NCBI GenBank assembly: GCA_002494125.1
Contig: DLBD01000049.1
Span: 1 to 42,225 of the forward strand
DNA: 42,225 bases
Reading direction: 5' to 3'
Origin: Ruminococcaceae bacterium UBA7030
GTDB lineage: Bacteria; Bacillota; Clostridia; Oscillospirales; Acutalibacteraceae
The notes below the pieces were generated by a model. It saw only the letters and a program-made list of their open reading frames with translations. It did no database searches and was not told where the DNA came from. The translations under genes were made by a program, and so were the position numbers. This document shows positions 6,937-15,247 of the stretch, one piece after another (within the stretch, counting starts at the first letter, position 1; the number at the start of each line of letters is the position of its first letter).

Positions 6937-7860
6937 TTATTTGAGAATAAAGTCCTTTACATCGTTATAGACCTCGTCCTTATTAAGCTCATTGAGAACC
7001 TCGTGTCTGCATTCAGGATAAAGCTTAAGCTCTGCCTTGCTGTGACCTGTCTGTATGAGCTTGTCATAAACTCCTCTAACTGCCTTGCCGTATTCGCCGA
7101 CAGGATCCATTTCACCGCTGATAACAAGATATGCCCTGTCCTTAGGAAGCTTATCATACCATTCTTTGCTGTTTGAGGCAATGTTAATTTTTACAAGGTC
7201 ATTCATACCCTGCGCTGAGAATAAGAAGCCGCAATACTTGTCATTGATGTATTTGTCAACAATATCGTTGTCCCTTGTAAGCCAGTCAAAATTCGTTCTG
7301 CCTTCAAACTTTGAATTGTAAGAACCGAAGGTGAGTGAATCAAGAGTTTTTGATTTATAGTACTTTCCTTTAGTTCTTGATATGAGTGATGAAAGACCGT
7401 TACCAATCTCTGCAAGCGGGTTTGCACCGCCGGTACCCATAAATATTGCCTTTTCATAGTCGCATTCGTTTGCAAACCACGCAGCAAAACAGCGAACGAT
7501 AAAAGAGCCCATTGAGTGACCCATTACAACAATTCTCTTATCAGGATAATCATTTCTTGCCATATCAAATACAGTTCTGAAATCGTGAACAAGCTCCTTG
7601 TAGCCATCTTTGTCGCCAAAGAAACCTGTGTGCTCAAAGTTCTGATTTGAGGCGCCGTGATTTGCCATATCGCTGAAATAAACAGCAATGTGATTAGATG
7701 TTAAGTACTCAACAAAATTTCTGTATCTTCCCTGATGTTCAGCCATACCGTGATGAAGTGCAAGCACAGCGTCAACCTGACCGTCGTCAGGGGTATAAAC
7801 ATTACCGTGTATTTCGCAAACGCCTGTTGCCGACGGATAGCTATATTCTTTAATCTGCAT
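6937..7860 (-). CDS. Alpha/beta hydrolase, monoacylglycerol lipase/lysophospholipase-like
   Basis: A 307-residue serine hydrolase of the Hydrolase_4 (PldB/MGL) type. It has the oxyanion region LHHGMAEHQGRY, a nucleophile elbow GHSMGS (Ser about 116), the Asp in SGEMDPVG and the His in CRHEVLNE. There is no signal peptide, so it should be cytoplasmic or peripheral. Such enzymes cleave esters of glycerol or lysophospholipids, but the sequence alone does not fix the substrate. The ATG at 7860 is preceded by AAGGAGAG. It follows mscL by about 50 bp on the same strand but is separated from it by a terminator, so it may be expressed by read-through or from its own promoter. Confidence 0.88.
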   Translation of the reverse strand: MQIKEYSYPSATGVCEIHGNVYTPDDGQVDAVLALHHGMAEHQGRYRNFVEYLTSNHIAVYFSDMANHGASNQNFEHTGFFGDKDGYKELVHDFRTVFDMARNDYPDKRIVVMGHSMGSFIVRCFAAWFANECDYEKAIFMGTGGANPLAEIGNGLSSLISRTKGKYYKSKTLDSLTFGSYNSKFEGRTNFDWLTRDNDIVDKYINDKYCGFLFSAQGMNDLVKINIASNSKEWYDKLPKDRAYLVISGEMDPVGEYGKAVRGVYDKLIQTGHSKAELKLYPECRHEVLNELNKDEVYNDVKDFILK

Positions 7861-7882
7861 AAAAATCTCTCCTTAAATAAAA

Positions 7883-7902
7883 GAGGAGGTTAAGACCTCC
7901 TC
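7883..7902 (-). terminator. Terminator after mscL
   Basis: Perfect GAGGAGGT/ACCTCCTC stem with a 4-nt loop, then TTTTATTT on the minus strand. It ends just upstream of the hydrolase ribosome binding site. Confidence 0.75.
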
Positions 7903-7909
7903 ATAATAA

Positions 7910-8338
7910 TTATTCCTCTTCTGCTTCTTCAGGAAGGTCTGATGTACAATGAGGACACTTTGTAGCCTCAATCGGAATTTCGCTCTTACAAAACGGACAT
8001 TCCTTAGTTGTTTCTTCTTCCTCATCTTCCTTCTTTTTGTTTGCAATTTCCTTAGCCTTATTAGCTGATTTAACAATAAGGAAGATTACAAAAGCAATAA
8101 TAAGGAAGTTGAGAATTGCAGAAATGAACTTACCTAAATCAATTGCCTGTCCCTTAATAAGAGGAATAACGAAACCTACATCAGTACCGCCTACACAAGC
8201 AATAAGAGGATTGATAACATTCTCGATGAATGCGTCAACAATTCCCTTAAATGCGGCACCAATGATTACGCCGACTGCAAGGTCAAGCACATTGCCTTGT
8301 TGGATGAACTCTTTGAATTCCGCAAAAAACTTTTTCAT
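7910..8338 (-). CDS. mscL: Large-conductance mechanosensitive channel MscL with C-terminal zinc ribbon
   Basis: A 142-residue MscL. The amphipathic N-terminus and first helix are classical (FKEFIQQGNVLDLAVGVIIGAAF), followed by the periplasmic loop, a second helix (about 71-90) and a charged cytoplasmic helix. MscL is a homopentameric membrane channel that opens under high tension and saves cells from osmotic downshock. Beyond the usual end, after an acidic linker, the protein carries a four-Cys zinc ribbon (C114-x2-C117 ... C128-x2-C131; CPFC and CPHC) and a Glu-rich tail. The ribbon would sit in the cytoplasmic bundle below the pore. The ATG at 8338 has GGAG upstream. It follows the trmN6-rsmI-radical SAM operon at 49 bp. 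Confidence 0.95.
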   Translation of the reverse strand: MKKFFAEFKEFIQQGNVLDLAVGVIIGAAFKGIVDAFIENVINPLIACVGGTDVGFVIPLIKGQAIDLGKFISAILNFLIIAFVIFLIVKSANKAKEIANKKKEDEEEETTKECPFCKSEIPIEATKCPHCTSDLPEEAEEE

Positions 8339-8387
8339 TTCTATTCTCCTTCATTTTAACATAAAAATTTATTGCATTTATACTATA

Positions 8388-9257
8388 TCACATTATCCCG
8401 CTAAAATCAAATGGCGGAATAAATTTTTTATCAGCAGAGCTCATTTCCTGAATGAATATCTTTTCCATCCCCTTTGAAAGAGCATAATCGACAACCTTAT
8501 TGTATTCCCTTTCGGTGATTTTTCTGTCAATTTCAGGGCAGGAGGAAAGGTCGCCGCACGGCACATATTGCGCCATAAGCGAAAGATACGTATCCGGAAG
8601 GTTTTCACAAAGCCAGTCGATAAGCGCAAGTGAAGAATTGGTATTCTGAGGCAAAATAAGATGACGGACAATCATTCCGCTTTTCATCATACCGTTTTCA
8701 TTAAAGCTATCCTTAACCTGTAAACGCATTTCTTTAAGCGCATTTGAAGCAATTTCAAAATAGTTTTCTGCAGACGAATATCTTTTCGCCTTATCAGACC
8801 TTATATATTTTAGATCGGGAAGGTATATATCAACCTTTCCTTCAAGTTCTTTGAGCATCTGCACACTCTCATATGAGCTTGTGTTATAGACTATCGGAAC
8901 AGGACTTTCCCACCTTTCAAACAGGTCTGAAAGACGTTTGGCATAGTGAGTAGGATTAACAAGATTTATGTTTTCCGCACCATGTGAAATAAGCCTTTCA
9001 AATATTTCAACAAGCTTTTCATCACAGACTTCTACACCTTTATTCTCACGGCTTATTTCATAATTCTGGCAGTAGACGCATCTCAAATTGCACCCGCTGA
9101 AAAAGACGGCGCCGCTGCCGTTTTTACCGCTTATACATGGCTCCTCCCAAAAGTGAAGCGATGCTCTTGCAAGTCGAAACGCCGATGGAGAATTGCAGTA
9201 TCCCTGTTTCAAATCCCTGTCAACGTTGCATTTTCTCGGACAAATATTACAAATCAT
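8388..9257 (-). CDS. Radical SAM protein, PflA-like (COG1313 type)
   Basis: A 289-residue radical SAM protein related to pyruvate formate-lyase activating enzymes. The SAM cluster motif CxxxCxxC appears as GCNLRCVYCQNYEISR (about 55-70), and the N-terminus MICNICPRKCNVDRDLKQGYC carries a second Cys set that is typical of this subgroup. YLPDLKYI and the GMIVRHLILP strand also match. Such proteins activate glycyl-radical enzymes or carry out other one-electron chemistry; no glycyl-radical enzyme gene is adjacent, so the target is unknown. The ATG overlaps the rsmI stop by 4 nt (ATGA), making it the third gene of an operon with trmN6 and rsmI. Confidence 0.88.
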   Translation of the reverse strand: MICNICPRKCNVDRDLKQGYCNSPSAFRLARASLHFWEEPCISGKNGSGAVFFSGCNLRCVYCQNYEISRENKGVEVCDEKLVEIFERLISHGAENINLVNPTHYAKRLSDLFERWESPVPIVYNTSSYESVQMLKELEGKVDIYLPDLKYIRSDKAKRYSSAENYFEIASNALKEMRLQVKDSFNENGMMKSGMIVRHLILPQNTNSSLALIDWLCENLPDTYLSLMAQYVPCGDLSSCPEIDRKITEREYNKVVDYALSKGMEKIFIQEMSSADKKFIPPFDFSGIM

Positions 9258-10072
9258 AAAAGAGCCTTATAAATGTCGTTTTTCCTAAACGGGGTTTGCG
9301 CCGCCGTTTCCTTTGCTGCATTATTTACTGACATACCGTTTTCAACATAACCCTTTGCCATATTCACCGCATCTTCAAAGGTGATTTCTTCAGCAGCATC
9401 TTTTGCCTTTCCCTCTATAATAAGAACGAGCTCACCTTTAAGCTTTCCGTCACAGTAAAGCTCACATGCCTCTTTAAGCGTTGTCATTATAACCTCTTCG
9501 TGAATTTTTGTAAGCTCTCTCACTATGCAAAGCTTTCTGTTACCGAGAGCGCAGTACAAATCCTTAAGAGTATTGGCAAGCTTGTGCGGCGCCTCGTAAA
9601 AAATCATCGTGCGCATTTCGTCCTTTATATCTTCAAGGTGTTCGCGCCGTGATTTTTTGCTGACAGAAAGAAAGCCTTCAAATGTAAAGCGCCCCGAATC
9701 CATACCTGAAATTGCAAGTGCGGTTGCAAAGGCTGTCGGTCCCGGTACCGACTCAACATCAATATTCATTTCGTGGCAGAGATGAACAAGGTCCTGTCCC
9801 GGATCGGAAATTGCAGGCATACCCGCATCTGTAACTATCGCACAGCTTTCGCCGTCTGCTATTCGGGAGGCAATATATTCTCCTCTTTCTCTTTTATTGT
9901 GTTCAAAATATGAAACCATTTCTTTTTTTATACCGAAATGATTCAGAATTTTAAGTGTAACTCTTGTGTCCTCTGCGGCAATAAAGTCAACCTTTTCAAG
10001 CGTTTCAACCGCCCTTGGCGAAAAATCGCCGAGATTACCAATCGGAGTTCCTACTACATAAAGCTTACTCAT
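9254..10072 (-). CDS. rsmI: 16S rRNA (cytidine1402-2'-O)-methyltransferase RsmI
   Basis: A 272-residue tetrapyrrole-methylase-fold enzyme. It 2'-O-methylates C1402 in the decoding centre of 16S rRNA using SAM. The diagnostic parts are present: LYVVGTPIGNLGD at the N-terminus, AAEDTRVTLKIL, VTDAGMPAISDPG, VPGPTAFATALAISG, and FEGFLSVSKKSRREHL. Length agrees with the family (about 270-290). It overlaps trmN6 upstream and the radical SAM gene downstream, each by 4 nt, so the three are translationally coupled. The pairing of a small tRNA methyltransferase with rsmI is common in Bacillota. Confidence 0.96.
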   Translation of the reverse strand: MSKLYVVGTPIGNLGDFSPRAVETLEKVDFIAAEDTRVTLKILNHFGIKKEMVSYFEHNKRERGEYIASRIADGESCAIVTDAGMPAISDPGQDLVHLCHEMNIDVESVPGPTAFATALAISGMDSGRFTFEGFLSVSKKSRREHLEDIKDEMRTMIFYEAPHKLANTLKDLYCALGNRKLCIVRELTKIHEEVIMTTLKEACELYCDGKLKGELVLIIEGKAKDAAEEITFEDAVNMAKGYVENGMSVNNAAKETAAQTPFRKNDIYKALL

Positions 10073-10800
10073 TTATCGTACCCGTCGGCATATGAGCCGT
10101 ATATTTCAAGCATTTCGTCTGTGAATTTACCGTTTTCCTTTTTTATTATAAGTTGTGGCTCGACACGGAGAAAAGGCTTTGCGCCCTTCTGCCCCTGAAT
10201 AAGAAACAGAAACGGCTGCTCGCCTGCTCTGTCCTGAACAAAGCGGAGTCTTTTCGGCTCAAGCTTATACTTTCGCATAAGCTCTATTGCGTCAACAAGA
10301 CGTTCAGGTCTGTGGCACATACAAAACCGCCCGCTGTACTGAAGCAGATATGAGGCTGCTTTTACAGCGTCTTCAATATTACAGCACACCTCATGCCGTG
10401 CAATTCTCGCACTTTCGTCGAGGGATTCTATGCCGGTTCCTACAGGCTTATAAGGCGGGTTCATAGTTACAAGCGAAAACTGTTCCGCTTCAAATGTGTC
10501 CTGCACACGCCTTAAATCGCAAAGGTATGGCTTAATCCTTTCTTCAAGATGATTAATCTCAACACTATGCTTCACCTGGTCATAAGCGTTTTGCTGTATA
10601 TCAAGGCAGTACACATTGTTAATTTTACTGCTGCGAAGCCAGAGAAACGGTATAATTCCGCATCCCGTTCCCATATCAAGCGCTTTATCACGAGCCTTGA
10701 TTTTTGCAAAGTAGGAAAGAATTACAGCGTCTGTGCCAAAGGTATGCTCCTCACTGACTGCTATTTTGATGTCGTCTGATAGTCGTTCATAATTATACAT
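10069..10800 (-). CDS. trmN6: tRNA1(Val) (adenine37-N6)-methyltransferase-like TrmN6/YabB
   Basis: A 243-residue class I SAM methyltransferase. Motif I is DMGTGCGIIPF; the catalytic motif NPPY (TMNPPYKPVGTG) marks an N6-adenine methyltransferase, and the family's FGTDAVILSYFA segment is present. It is the first gene of the trmN6-rsmI-radical SAM operon. Its start is unusual: no Shine-Dalgarno sequence is seen, and a TATAAT lies only 6 nt before the ATG at 10800, which would put the transcript start close to the start codon. No other in-frame start fits. By orthology the target would be A37 of tRNA-Val, but the exact tRNA cannot be told from the sequence. Confidence 0.88.
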   Translation of the reverse strand: MYNYERLSDDIKIAVSEEHTFGTDAVILSYFAKIKARDKALDMGTGCGIIPFLWLRSSKINNVYCLDIQQNAYDQVKHSVEINHLEERIKPYLCDLRRVQDTFEAEQFSLVTMNPPYKPVGTGIESLDESARIARHEVCCNIEDAVKAASYLLQYSGRFCMCHRPERLVDAIELMRKYKLEPKRLRFVQDRAGEQPFLFLIQGQKGAKPFLRVEPQLIIKKENGKFTDEMLEIYGSYADGYDK

Positions 10801-10828
10801 AGCTACATTATATCATATTTTCAAAAAA

Positions 10829-10854
10829 AATAAACCCGCAAATGCAGGTTTATT
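10829..10854 (-). terminator. Terminator of the amino-acid ABC operon
   Basis: AATAAACC-GCA/TGC-GGTTTATT stem with eight T on the minus strand, just past the ATPase stop. Confidence 0.88.
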
Positions 10855-10863
10855 CATACTTTA

Positions 10864-11676
10864 TTATGCGTCCAGCGCCTTTGAAAGAAAGCTCTTGAGT
10901 ATTTCGCTTTTTGGATTTCCGAAAACCTCATCAGGCGTTCCGTATTCCTCAATAACTCCGTTTGCCATAAATATAACCTTGTCGGCAACGCCCCTTGCAA
11001 ACTCCATTTCGTGAGTAACAACAATCATTGTGCTGTTGCCTGTCTTAAGGCTTCTTATAACATTAAGCACCTCTCCCGTAAGCTCGGGGTCAAGCGCAGA
11101 TGTCGGCTCATCAAAGCAAAGAATATCGGGCTGCATTGCGAGTGCTCTTGCTATTGCAACACGTTGCTGCTGCCCGCCGGAAAGCTCGCACGGGTAAGCC
11201 TCTGCCTTGTCAGTAAGCCCCACTCTTTCAAGAAGCTCATCTGCATTGTCATCAATCTCTTTAAGACGATTCGACTTGTAGTCTGAAGGAATATCCTTCT
11301 TCGCCTTTTTCATTGCTTTAATCTCACCCTTTAACGCAAGCCTTGGCGCAAGGGTAAGATTATCCTTAACATTATACTGCGGGAAAAGATTGAACTGCTG
11401 GAAAACCAGCCCGAAGTGCAACCTGTTCTTTCTTATTTTAGACTCCTTGAGAGTTGCCTCATCATCGCCGTCAAAAAGAAGATTTCCGTTTACGGTTATA
11501 GTTCCGTTGTCGGCAAGCTCAAGAAAGTTAAGACAGCGAAGAAGCGTTGTCTTTCCGCTTCCGGAGGAGCCGATAATAACGAGCACGTCGCCCTTTTCAA
11601 GCTCGAAATCAATTCCCTTAAGGACGTCATTATTGCCGAAGCTTTTATGAATATTTTTAACCTCTAAAATAGCCAT
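10864..11676 (-). CDS. Polar amino-acid ABC transporter ATP-binding protein (GlnQ-like)
   Basis: A 270-residue ATPase of the polar amino-acid uptake family that powers the adjacent permease and binding protein. It has Walker A GSSGSGKTT (about 37-45), a Q-loop in GLVFQQFNLFPQ, signature LSGGQQQR, Walker B ILCFDEPTSALDP and the switch His in VVTHEM. It is about 25 residues longer than usual because of a Lys-rich insertion (roughly residues 116-145, around EIKAMKKAKKDIPSDYKSN) between the Q-loop and the signature motif; this insertion is also seen in some clostridial homologues. The start follows GGAGG, 9 bp after the permease stop. It is the last gene of the operon. Confidence 0.92.
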   Translation of the reverse strand: MAILEVKNIHKSFGNNDVLKGIDFELEKGDVLVIIGSSGSGKTTLLRCLNFLELADNGTITVNGNLLFDGDDEATLKESKIRKNRLHFGLVFQQFNLFPQYNVKDNLTLAPRLALKGEIKAMKKAKKDIPSDYKSNRLKEIDDNADELLERVGLTDKAEAYPCELSGGQQQRVAIARALAMQPDILCFDEPTSALDPELTGEVLNVIRSLKTGNSTMIVVTHEMEFARGVADKVIFMANGVIEEYGTPDEVFGNPKSEILKSFLSKALDA

Positions 11677-11685
11677 AATAACCTC

Positions 11686-12333
11686 CTATACCTGATAATA
11701 GTCAAGCTTCTTTTCAAGCTTGGAAAAGAGAATTGTAAGCAATCCGTTGAACACAAGGAAGAACACGCCCGTGTAGAAAAGGGGCCATATAAGTCCTCTT
11801 GCGGTAAATCGGTCAGCCATCATGATTATTTCCGAAACAGCTATAACTCTTGCAAGCGACGTATCCTTTACAAGCGTGATAATTTCATTACTCATCGGCG
11901 GAATTATCTTTTTTACAACCTGCATAAGAACGACTCTGAAGAATATCTGCGACTTGGACATACCAAGCACCTGTCCCGCCTCATGCTGTCCTACCGATAC
12001 ACTTTCGATACCTCCCCTGTATATTTCGGAAAAATAACAGGAGTAATTAATAACAAACGCAACAAGCGCAGACATAAGTCTTGTTTTCATCGGAGTGCCG
12101 AAAAGAATACCCGGCACATAGAACACAACAAAAAGCTGAAGCATAAGAGGTGTACCTCTTATAATCCACACAAATGTCTTTGAAAGCCAGCGCACAGGCG
12201 GTATTTTTGACATTGAGCAAAATGTTATCACAAGGCCGATTGGAAGTGAAAAAGCAAGCGTTAAGAAAAACAGCTTTAAGTTTTCACCAAAACCGTCGAG
12301 CAGTGTTTTTGATACTGTAATTAAATCATTCAT
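11686..12333 (-). CDS. Polar amino-acid ABC transporter permease (HisM/GlnP-like)
   Basis: A 215-residue inner-membrane permease with about five transmembrane helices. The EAA loop (EAGQVLGMSKSQIFFRVVLMQVVKKIIPP) that contacts the ATPase is present, along with the family's FVWIIRGTPLMLQLFVVFY segment and the ALVAFVINYSCYFSEIYRGGIES helix. It works as a dimer and takes amino acids from the upstream-encoded lipoprotein. Its ribosome binding site is weak (AAGAG), and a terminator-like hairpin sits between it and the binding-protein gene, both of which would keep its expression below that of the binding protein. Confidence 0.93.
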   Translation of the reverse strand: MNDLITVSKTLLDGFGENLKLFFLTLAFSLPIGLVITFCSMSKIPPVRWLSKTFVWIIRGTPLMLQLFVVFYVPGILFGTPMKTRLMSALVAFVINYSCYFSEIYRGGIESVSVGQHEAGQVLGMSKSQIFFRVVLMQVVKKIIPPMSNEIITLVKDTSLARVIAVSEIIMMADRFTARGLIWPLFYTGVFFLVFNGLLTILFSKLEKKLDYYQV

Positions 12334-12364
12334 AAACTCTTATCATCCCATAACGCAACAAAAA

Positions 12365-12387
12365 CGGGCGGTGTTTTGCACCGCCCG
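12365..12387 (-). terminator. Intercistronic hairpin within the amino-acid ABC operon
   Basis: CGGGCGGTG/CACCGCCCG, nine perfect GC-rich pairs, followed by five T on the minus strand. It lies between the binding-protein and permease genes, so it probably acts as a partial terminator or a 3' end stabiliser that gives excess binding protein. Confidence 0.85.
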
Positions 12388-12401
12388 CAGACGTTTAATT
12401 A

Positions 12402-13235
12402 TTATTTTACAAGCTGACCTGTAAGACCGTATTTCTCCGCAATCTTATCAAGTGTACCGTCAGCCATAAGCTCTGCAATAGCCTTGTTAACCTCTGCTGT
12501 TACATCACTGTCCTTTCTGAAAGCAATGCCATACTGCTCATCAGCAAAGGATACATTTTCGATAATAGCAAGGTCAGCATAGTCGGAGCCTTCCTTAAGA
12601 GAGCCAATGCCTGTTACATAGTCGATTACGGCTGCATCTGCTGTGCCTGCCTTAACCTCCATCATAGCATTCTTCATAGCCTCTACTGCTGTGTAATTAG
12701 CCTCGCCGAAATAGTTTGTATAATCAGGAGAAAGGATAGCCTCCTCACCTGCTGATTCCTTCTCAGCTACTACAACCTTACCTGCAAGTGCGCCGGGTAC
12801 TGCATAAGCCTCTGCGTTTTCAGCCTTGCAGATGAGAACCTGCTTATTATTCATATACGGATTAGAAATTGACATTGTAGCCTGTCTGTCCTCTGTGATA
12901 GTAAGTCCGTTCCAGATACAGTCAATATTCTTTGCGGAAAGCTCTGTTTCCTTAGCGTCCCATGAAATCTCCTGGAATACCGGCTCAACGCCGAGCTTTT
13001 CGCAAACTGCTTTACCGAATTCAACCTCAAAGCCTGTAAGCTCGTTGTTTTCATCAAGATAATCCATAGGCTCAAAATATGTAATACCAATTACAAGAGT
13101 GCCCTTTTCCTTAATGTATGCAAGGTCGGAAGCGGTGTCAGCTGTCTTTTCTGTGTTTGAGCATGCAGCGAAGATGCCTACTACTGATACAAGCATTAAT
13201 ACTGCAAGCATAACCGATAAAGCTTTTTTCATCAT
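12402..13235 (-). CDS. Polar amino-acid ABC transporter substrate-binding lipoprotein
   Basis: A 277-residue family-3 (SBP_bac_3) binding protein. A lipoprotein signal peptide ends at Cys25 (GIFAAC), so it would be anchored on the outer face of the membrane. Typical pieces are GTLVIGITYFEPMDYLDENNELTGFEVEFGKAVCEKLG, WNGLTITEDRQ and the ending LDKIAEKYGL. Ligand is one or more polar amino acids or cystine; it cannot be fixed from the sequence. It is the first gene of the operon, behind a consensus promoter. Two adjacent ATG codons are possible starts; GAGAGG fits either. Confidence 0.93.
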   Translation of the reverse strand: MMKKALSVMLAVLMLVSVVGIFAACSNTEKTADTASDLAYIKEKGTLVIGITYFEPMDYLDENNELTGFEVEFGKAVCEKLGVEPVFQEISWDAKETELSAKNIDCIWNGLTITEDRQATMSISNPYMNNKQVLICKAENAEAYAVPGALAGKVVVAEKESAGEEAILSPDYTNYFGEANYTAVEAMKNAMMEVKAGTADAAVIDYVTGIGSLKEGSDYADLAIIENVSFADEQYGIAFRKDSDVTAEVNKAIAELMADGTLDKIAEKYGLTGQLVK

Positions 13236-13258
13236 TTTAACCTCTCATTTCAAAAATG

Positions 13259-13271
13259 TTTCACCGTGAAA
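13259..13271. promoter_or_regulatory. Possible operator palindrome in the ABC-operon leader
   Basis: Perfect TTTCAC-C-GTGAAA palindrome about 25-35 nt before the binding-protein start and downstream of the promoter. It could be a repressor site or an mRNA hairpin; no matching regulator is encoded nearby. Confidence 0.3.
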
Positions 13272-13310
13272 ACGTGTTACCACTTTAGCACGATAAATTG
13301 CTGTAGGCAT

Positions 13311-13339
13311 ATTATAACAGATATACTATAAAAAATCAA
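13311..13339 (-). promoter_or_regulatory. Promoter of the amino-acid ABC operon
   Basis: On the minus strand TTGATT, 17 nt, TATAAT. It leaves a leader of about 70 nt. Confidence 0.8.
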
Positions 13340-13355
13340 CTGTTTATTTTACACG

Positions 13356-13385
13356 AAAAAAAGCAGTCGTTGACTGCTTTTTTTC
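13356..13385 (-). terminator. Terminator of the surface-protein gene
   Basis: AAAAAAAGCAGTC pairs with GACTGCTTTTTTT around a GTT loop. It lies 35 bp past the stop of the beta-helix protein. Confidence 0.88.
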
Positions 13386-13420
13386 AATGAAAGGTAAAAT
13401 GATTTTATATAATATCAGGT

Positions 13421-15097
13421 TTATTCCTGTATTTTGTTTTTCTTACTAACCGTAACGCTTACAGCGATTATTATCAGAATCACTATTCCTGCAATAAGGA
13501 AGTACCAAGCGGAGCTTACCGGTGATGACGATTTGTCATTTGTTGCGCTTATTTGCGTTGTCTGCACCTCTTCGCTTGCCGGTGCTGAAGCGTTAGTTGA
13601 AAAAGTTGTTTCAATTCCGTAGTGTGAATCAAAATCGCTTCTGTCGATAAAATCTGATGAAAGCTCATTTGAGTCTGATGTTGTAACTTTATTTGAATAT
13701 TCACCTGTTACGGTAATTGTTATATCGCTGTTACCTGAAACGACTGTTTCGCCGTTTGCAACTACCGTTACGGTATTACCGTTTTCGTCAACAATCTGTC
13801 CGCCGTTTTCAACGTTAAGATTTGTTACTGTTGAATTCTCGGTTACAACCCACTTTGATGATGAGTCGACGTTAACTGTTACCGGCGAATCCGTCTTGCT
13901 CGTATTCACTGAATTATCGGTGATTGATGTTGAGCCTGTATAGCTTGTTGAATCAAGAAGATAAAGGTCAAGAGAGCTGATAGTGTCAACTGAAATATCA
14001 CCCGAAAGGGTTTCGCCGAGTGCAGTAAAGGTTACGGTACCGCCGTTACTTCCTTCTGTGCCCCAGTTATTTGAGCTGTTGCCTTCAATGGTAAGAAGGT
14101 TAACGTTATCAGAATCAAAATTCAGCGAAGAATTCTTCAATACAACATTTGCTGTTGTGTTAGTAATATAGAACATCGTTCCGCTTTCGATACTGCTTGA
14201 AAGAGTTGAATTTACCGCATTAAAGGTTGCGGTTTCGCCTGTCGTGGTTTCAGCATCACCCGATGTTGACTGGTAAATGATAATACCGTTTGCAACAGGG
14301 TCGCTTGCAGTTTTGCCCGTAATAGTGCTTGAAAGGTTTGAATTGTAGATAAGAACCGTGTTGAGTCCTTCCATACCTACAAGCTGGCTGCCGGAAGAAG
14401 TACCGTTTACATTGTCAACCTCAATATCGCCTGTTGAATAAAGAAGCGGTGAGCCTGAGCCGTTTGTAGTGAGGTCTGAATTTGTTAATGAAACACTACC
14501 GCCGCCCCTGTCAGTAGCAAGCGCTGCGCAATGGTCGCCTTGAGTAGTTATGTCGGTACTGTCCGCAATTATTGTACCGCCGTAGGTTGCGTCAAGTCCT
14601 CTTGAATTATCCGAGCTTGTTGCAATATCGTTATTGTAGGAATACACTGTTGCGCTGTCTGTTGCAAATATTGCGTTACTTCCTGTGCTGTCGGCTGAAA
14701 GCTTACTTGAACTGATATAAGCCATTGAGTCCTCGCCTGTTGAGAGGAGAATCGAATTGATACCATAGAAATTACAGTTGTCCCCGTCATTGTCGCTTCC
14801 CGATTTGGTCAGTGTTGAATTTGTGACATCGAGTACGCCGCCGTTTTGTGCAAGCGCTGTGTTCACATCACTATCGGAGGAGGAGAGTATTTCACCGTCT
14901 GATGCTACGCTTTTTGCGTCAGCCGTCAAGCTTGCGGCAAGCGTACCCGAATAGTCATATGTCATAGTATTTGCGCCTCCGCCGAAGCCTGAACCTCCCG
15001 GTGCTTGCGGCGGTGCGGCAAACGCTGACATTGCCGTTGTCATACATAATACTGCCGATAAAGATACGGCAAGTGTTTTTGCTAAATTCTTTTTCAT
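13421..15097 (-). CDS. Secreted beta-helix-like surface protein, membrane anchored
   Basis: A 558-residue extracellular protein. A signal peptide (about 1-27, AMSAFAA) is followed by a short Gly/Pro-rich segment (APGGSGFGGGAN) and about 420 residues of Ser/Thr/Asn-rich sequence made of short, loosely repeated strands (VTNSTL, LTNSDL, IYNSNLSS, NAVNSTLSSS, LKNSSLNF). That pattern is typical of right-handed parallel beta-helix adhesins and pectate-lyase-like folds, without catalytic residues that I can identify. The C-terminus has a Thr/Ser-rich stalk and one transmembrane helix (about 531-550), then the basic tail SKKNKIQE. There is no LPxTG motif, so it is membrane-held rather than sortase-anchored. 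Start ATG follows GGAGTGAT. Role unknown; adhesion or polysaccharide binding is a guess. Confidence 0.8.
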   Translation of the reverse strand: MKKNLAKTLAVSLSAVLCMTTAMSAFAAPPQAPGGSGFGGGANTMTYDYSGTLAASLTADAKSVASDGEILSSSDSDVNTALAQNGGVLDVTNSTLTKSGSDNDGDNCNFYGINSILLSTGEDSMAYISSSKLSADSTGSNAIFATDSATVYSYNNDIATSSDNSRGLDATYGGTIIADSTDITTQGDHCAALATDRGGGSVSLTNSDLTTNGSGSPLLYSTGDIEVDNVNGTSSGSQLVGMEGLNTVLIYNSNLSSTITGKTASDPVANGIIIYQSTSGDAETTTGETATFNAVNSTLSSSIESGTMFYITNTTANVVLKNSSLNFDSDNVNLLTIEGNSSNNWGTEGSNGGTVTFTALGETLSGDISVDTISSLDLYLLDSTSYTGSTSITDNSVNTSKTDSPVTVNVDSSSKWVVTENSTVTNLNVENGGQIVDENGNTVTVVANGETVVSGNSDITITVTGEYSNKVTTSDSNELSSDFIDRSDFDSHYGIETTFSTNASAPASEEVQTTQISATNDKSSSPVSSAWYFLIAGIVILIIIAVSVTVSKKNKIQE

Positions 15098-15247
15098 AAA
15101 TTATCACTCCGTAAAATCACATTGCGTGATTGTATTTATCTCGGGTTTCCCCTTTCGTTGTCTTCATATTACAGCAGAAAAATGACGGGAATTTGCAGTT
15201 TTTATGAAAAATCTATTGAAAAAATAAACAATTTTCTCCAAAAGTAT

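Noticed and set aside
10864..13235. Assigning glutamine or histidine as the substrate of the ABC importer
   Set aside because: Binding residues of this family do not allow a safe ligand call from sequence alone; only polar amino acid is supported.
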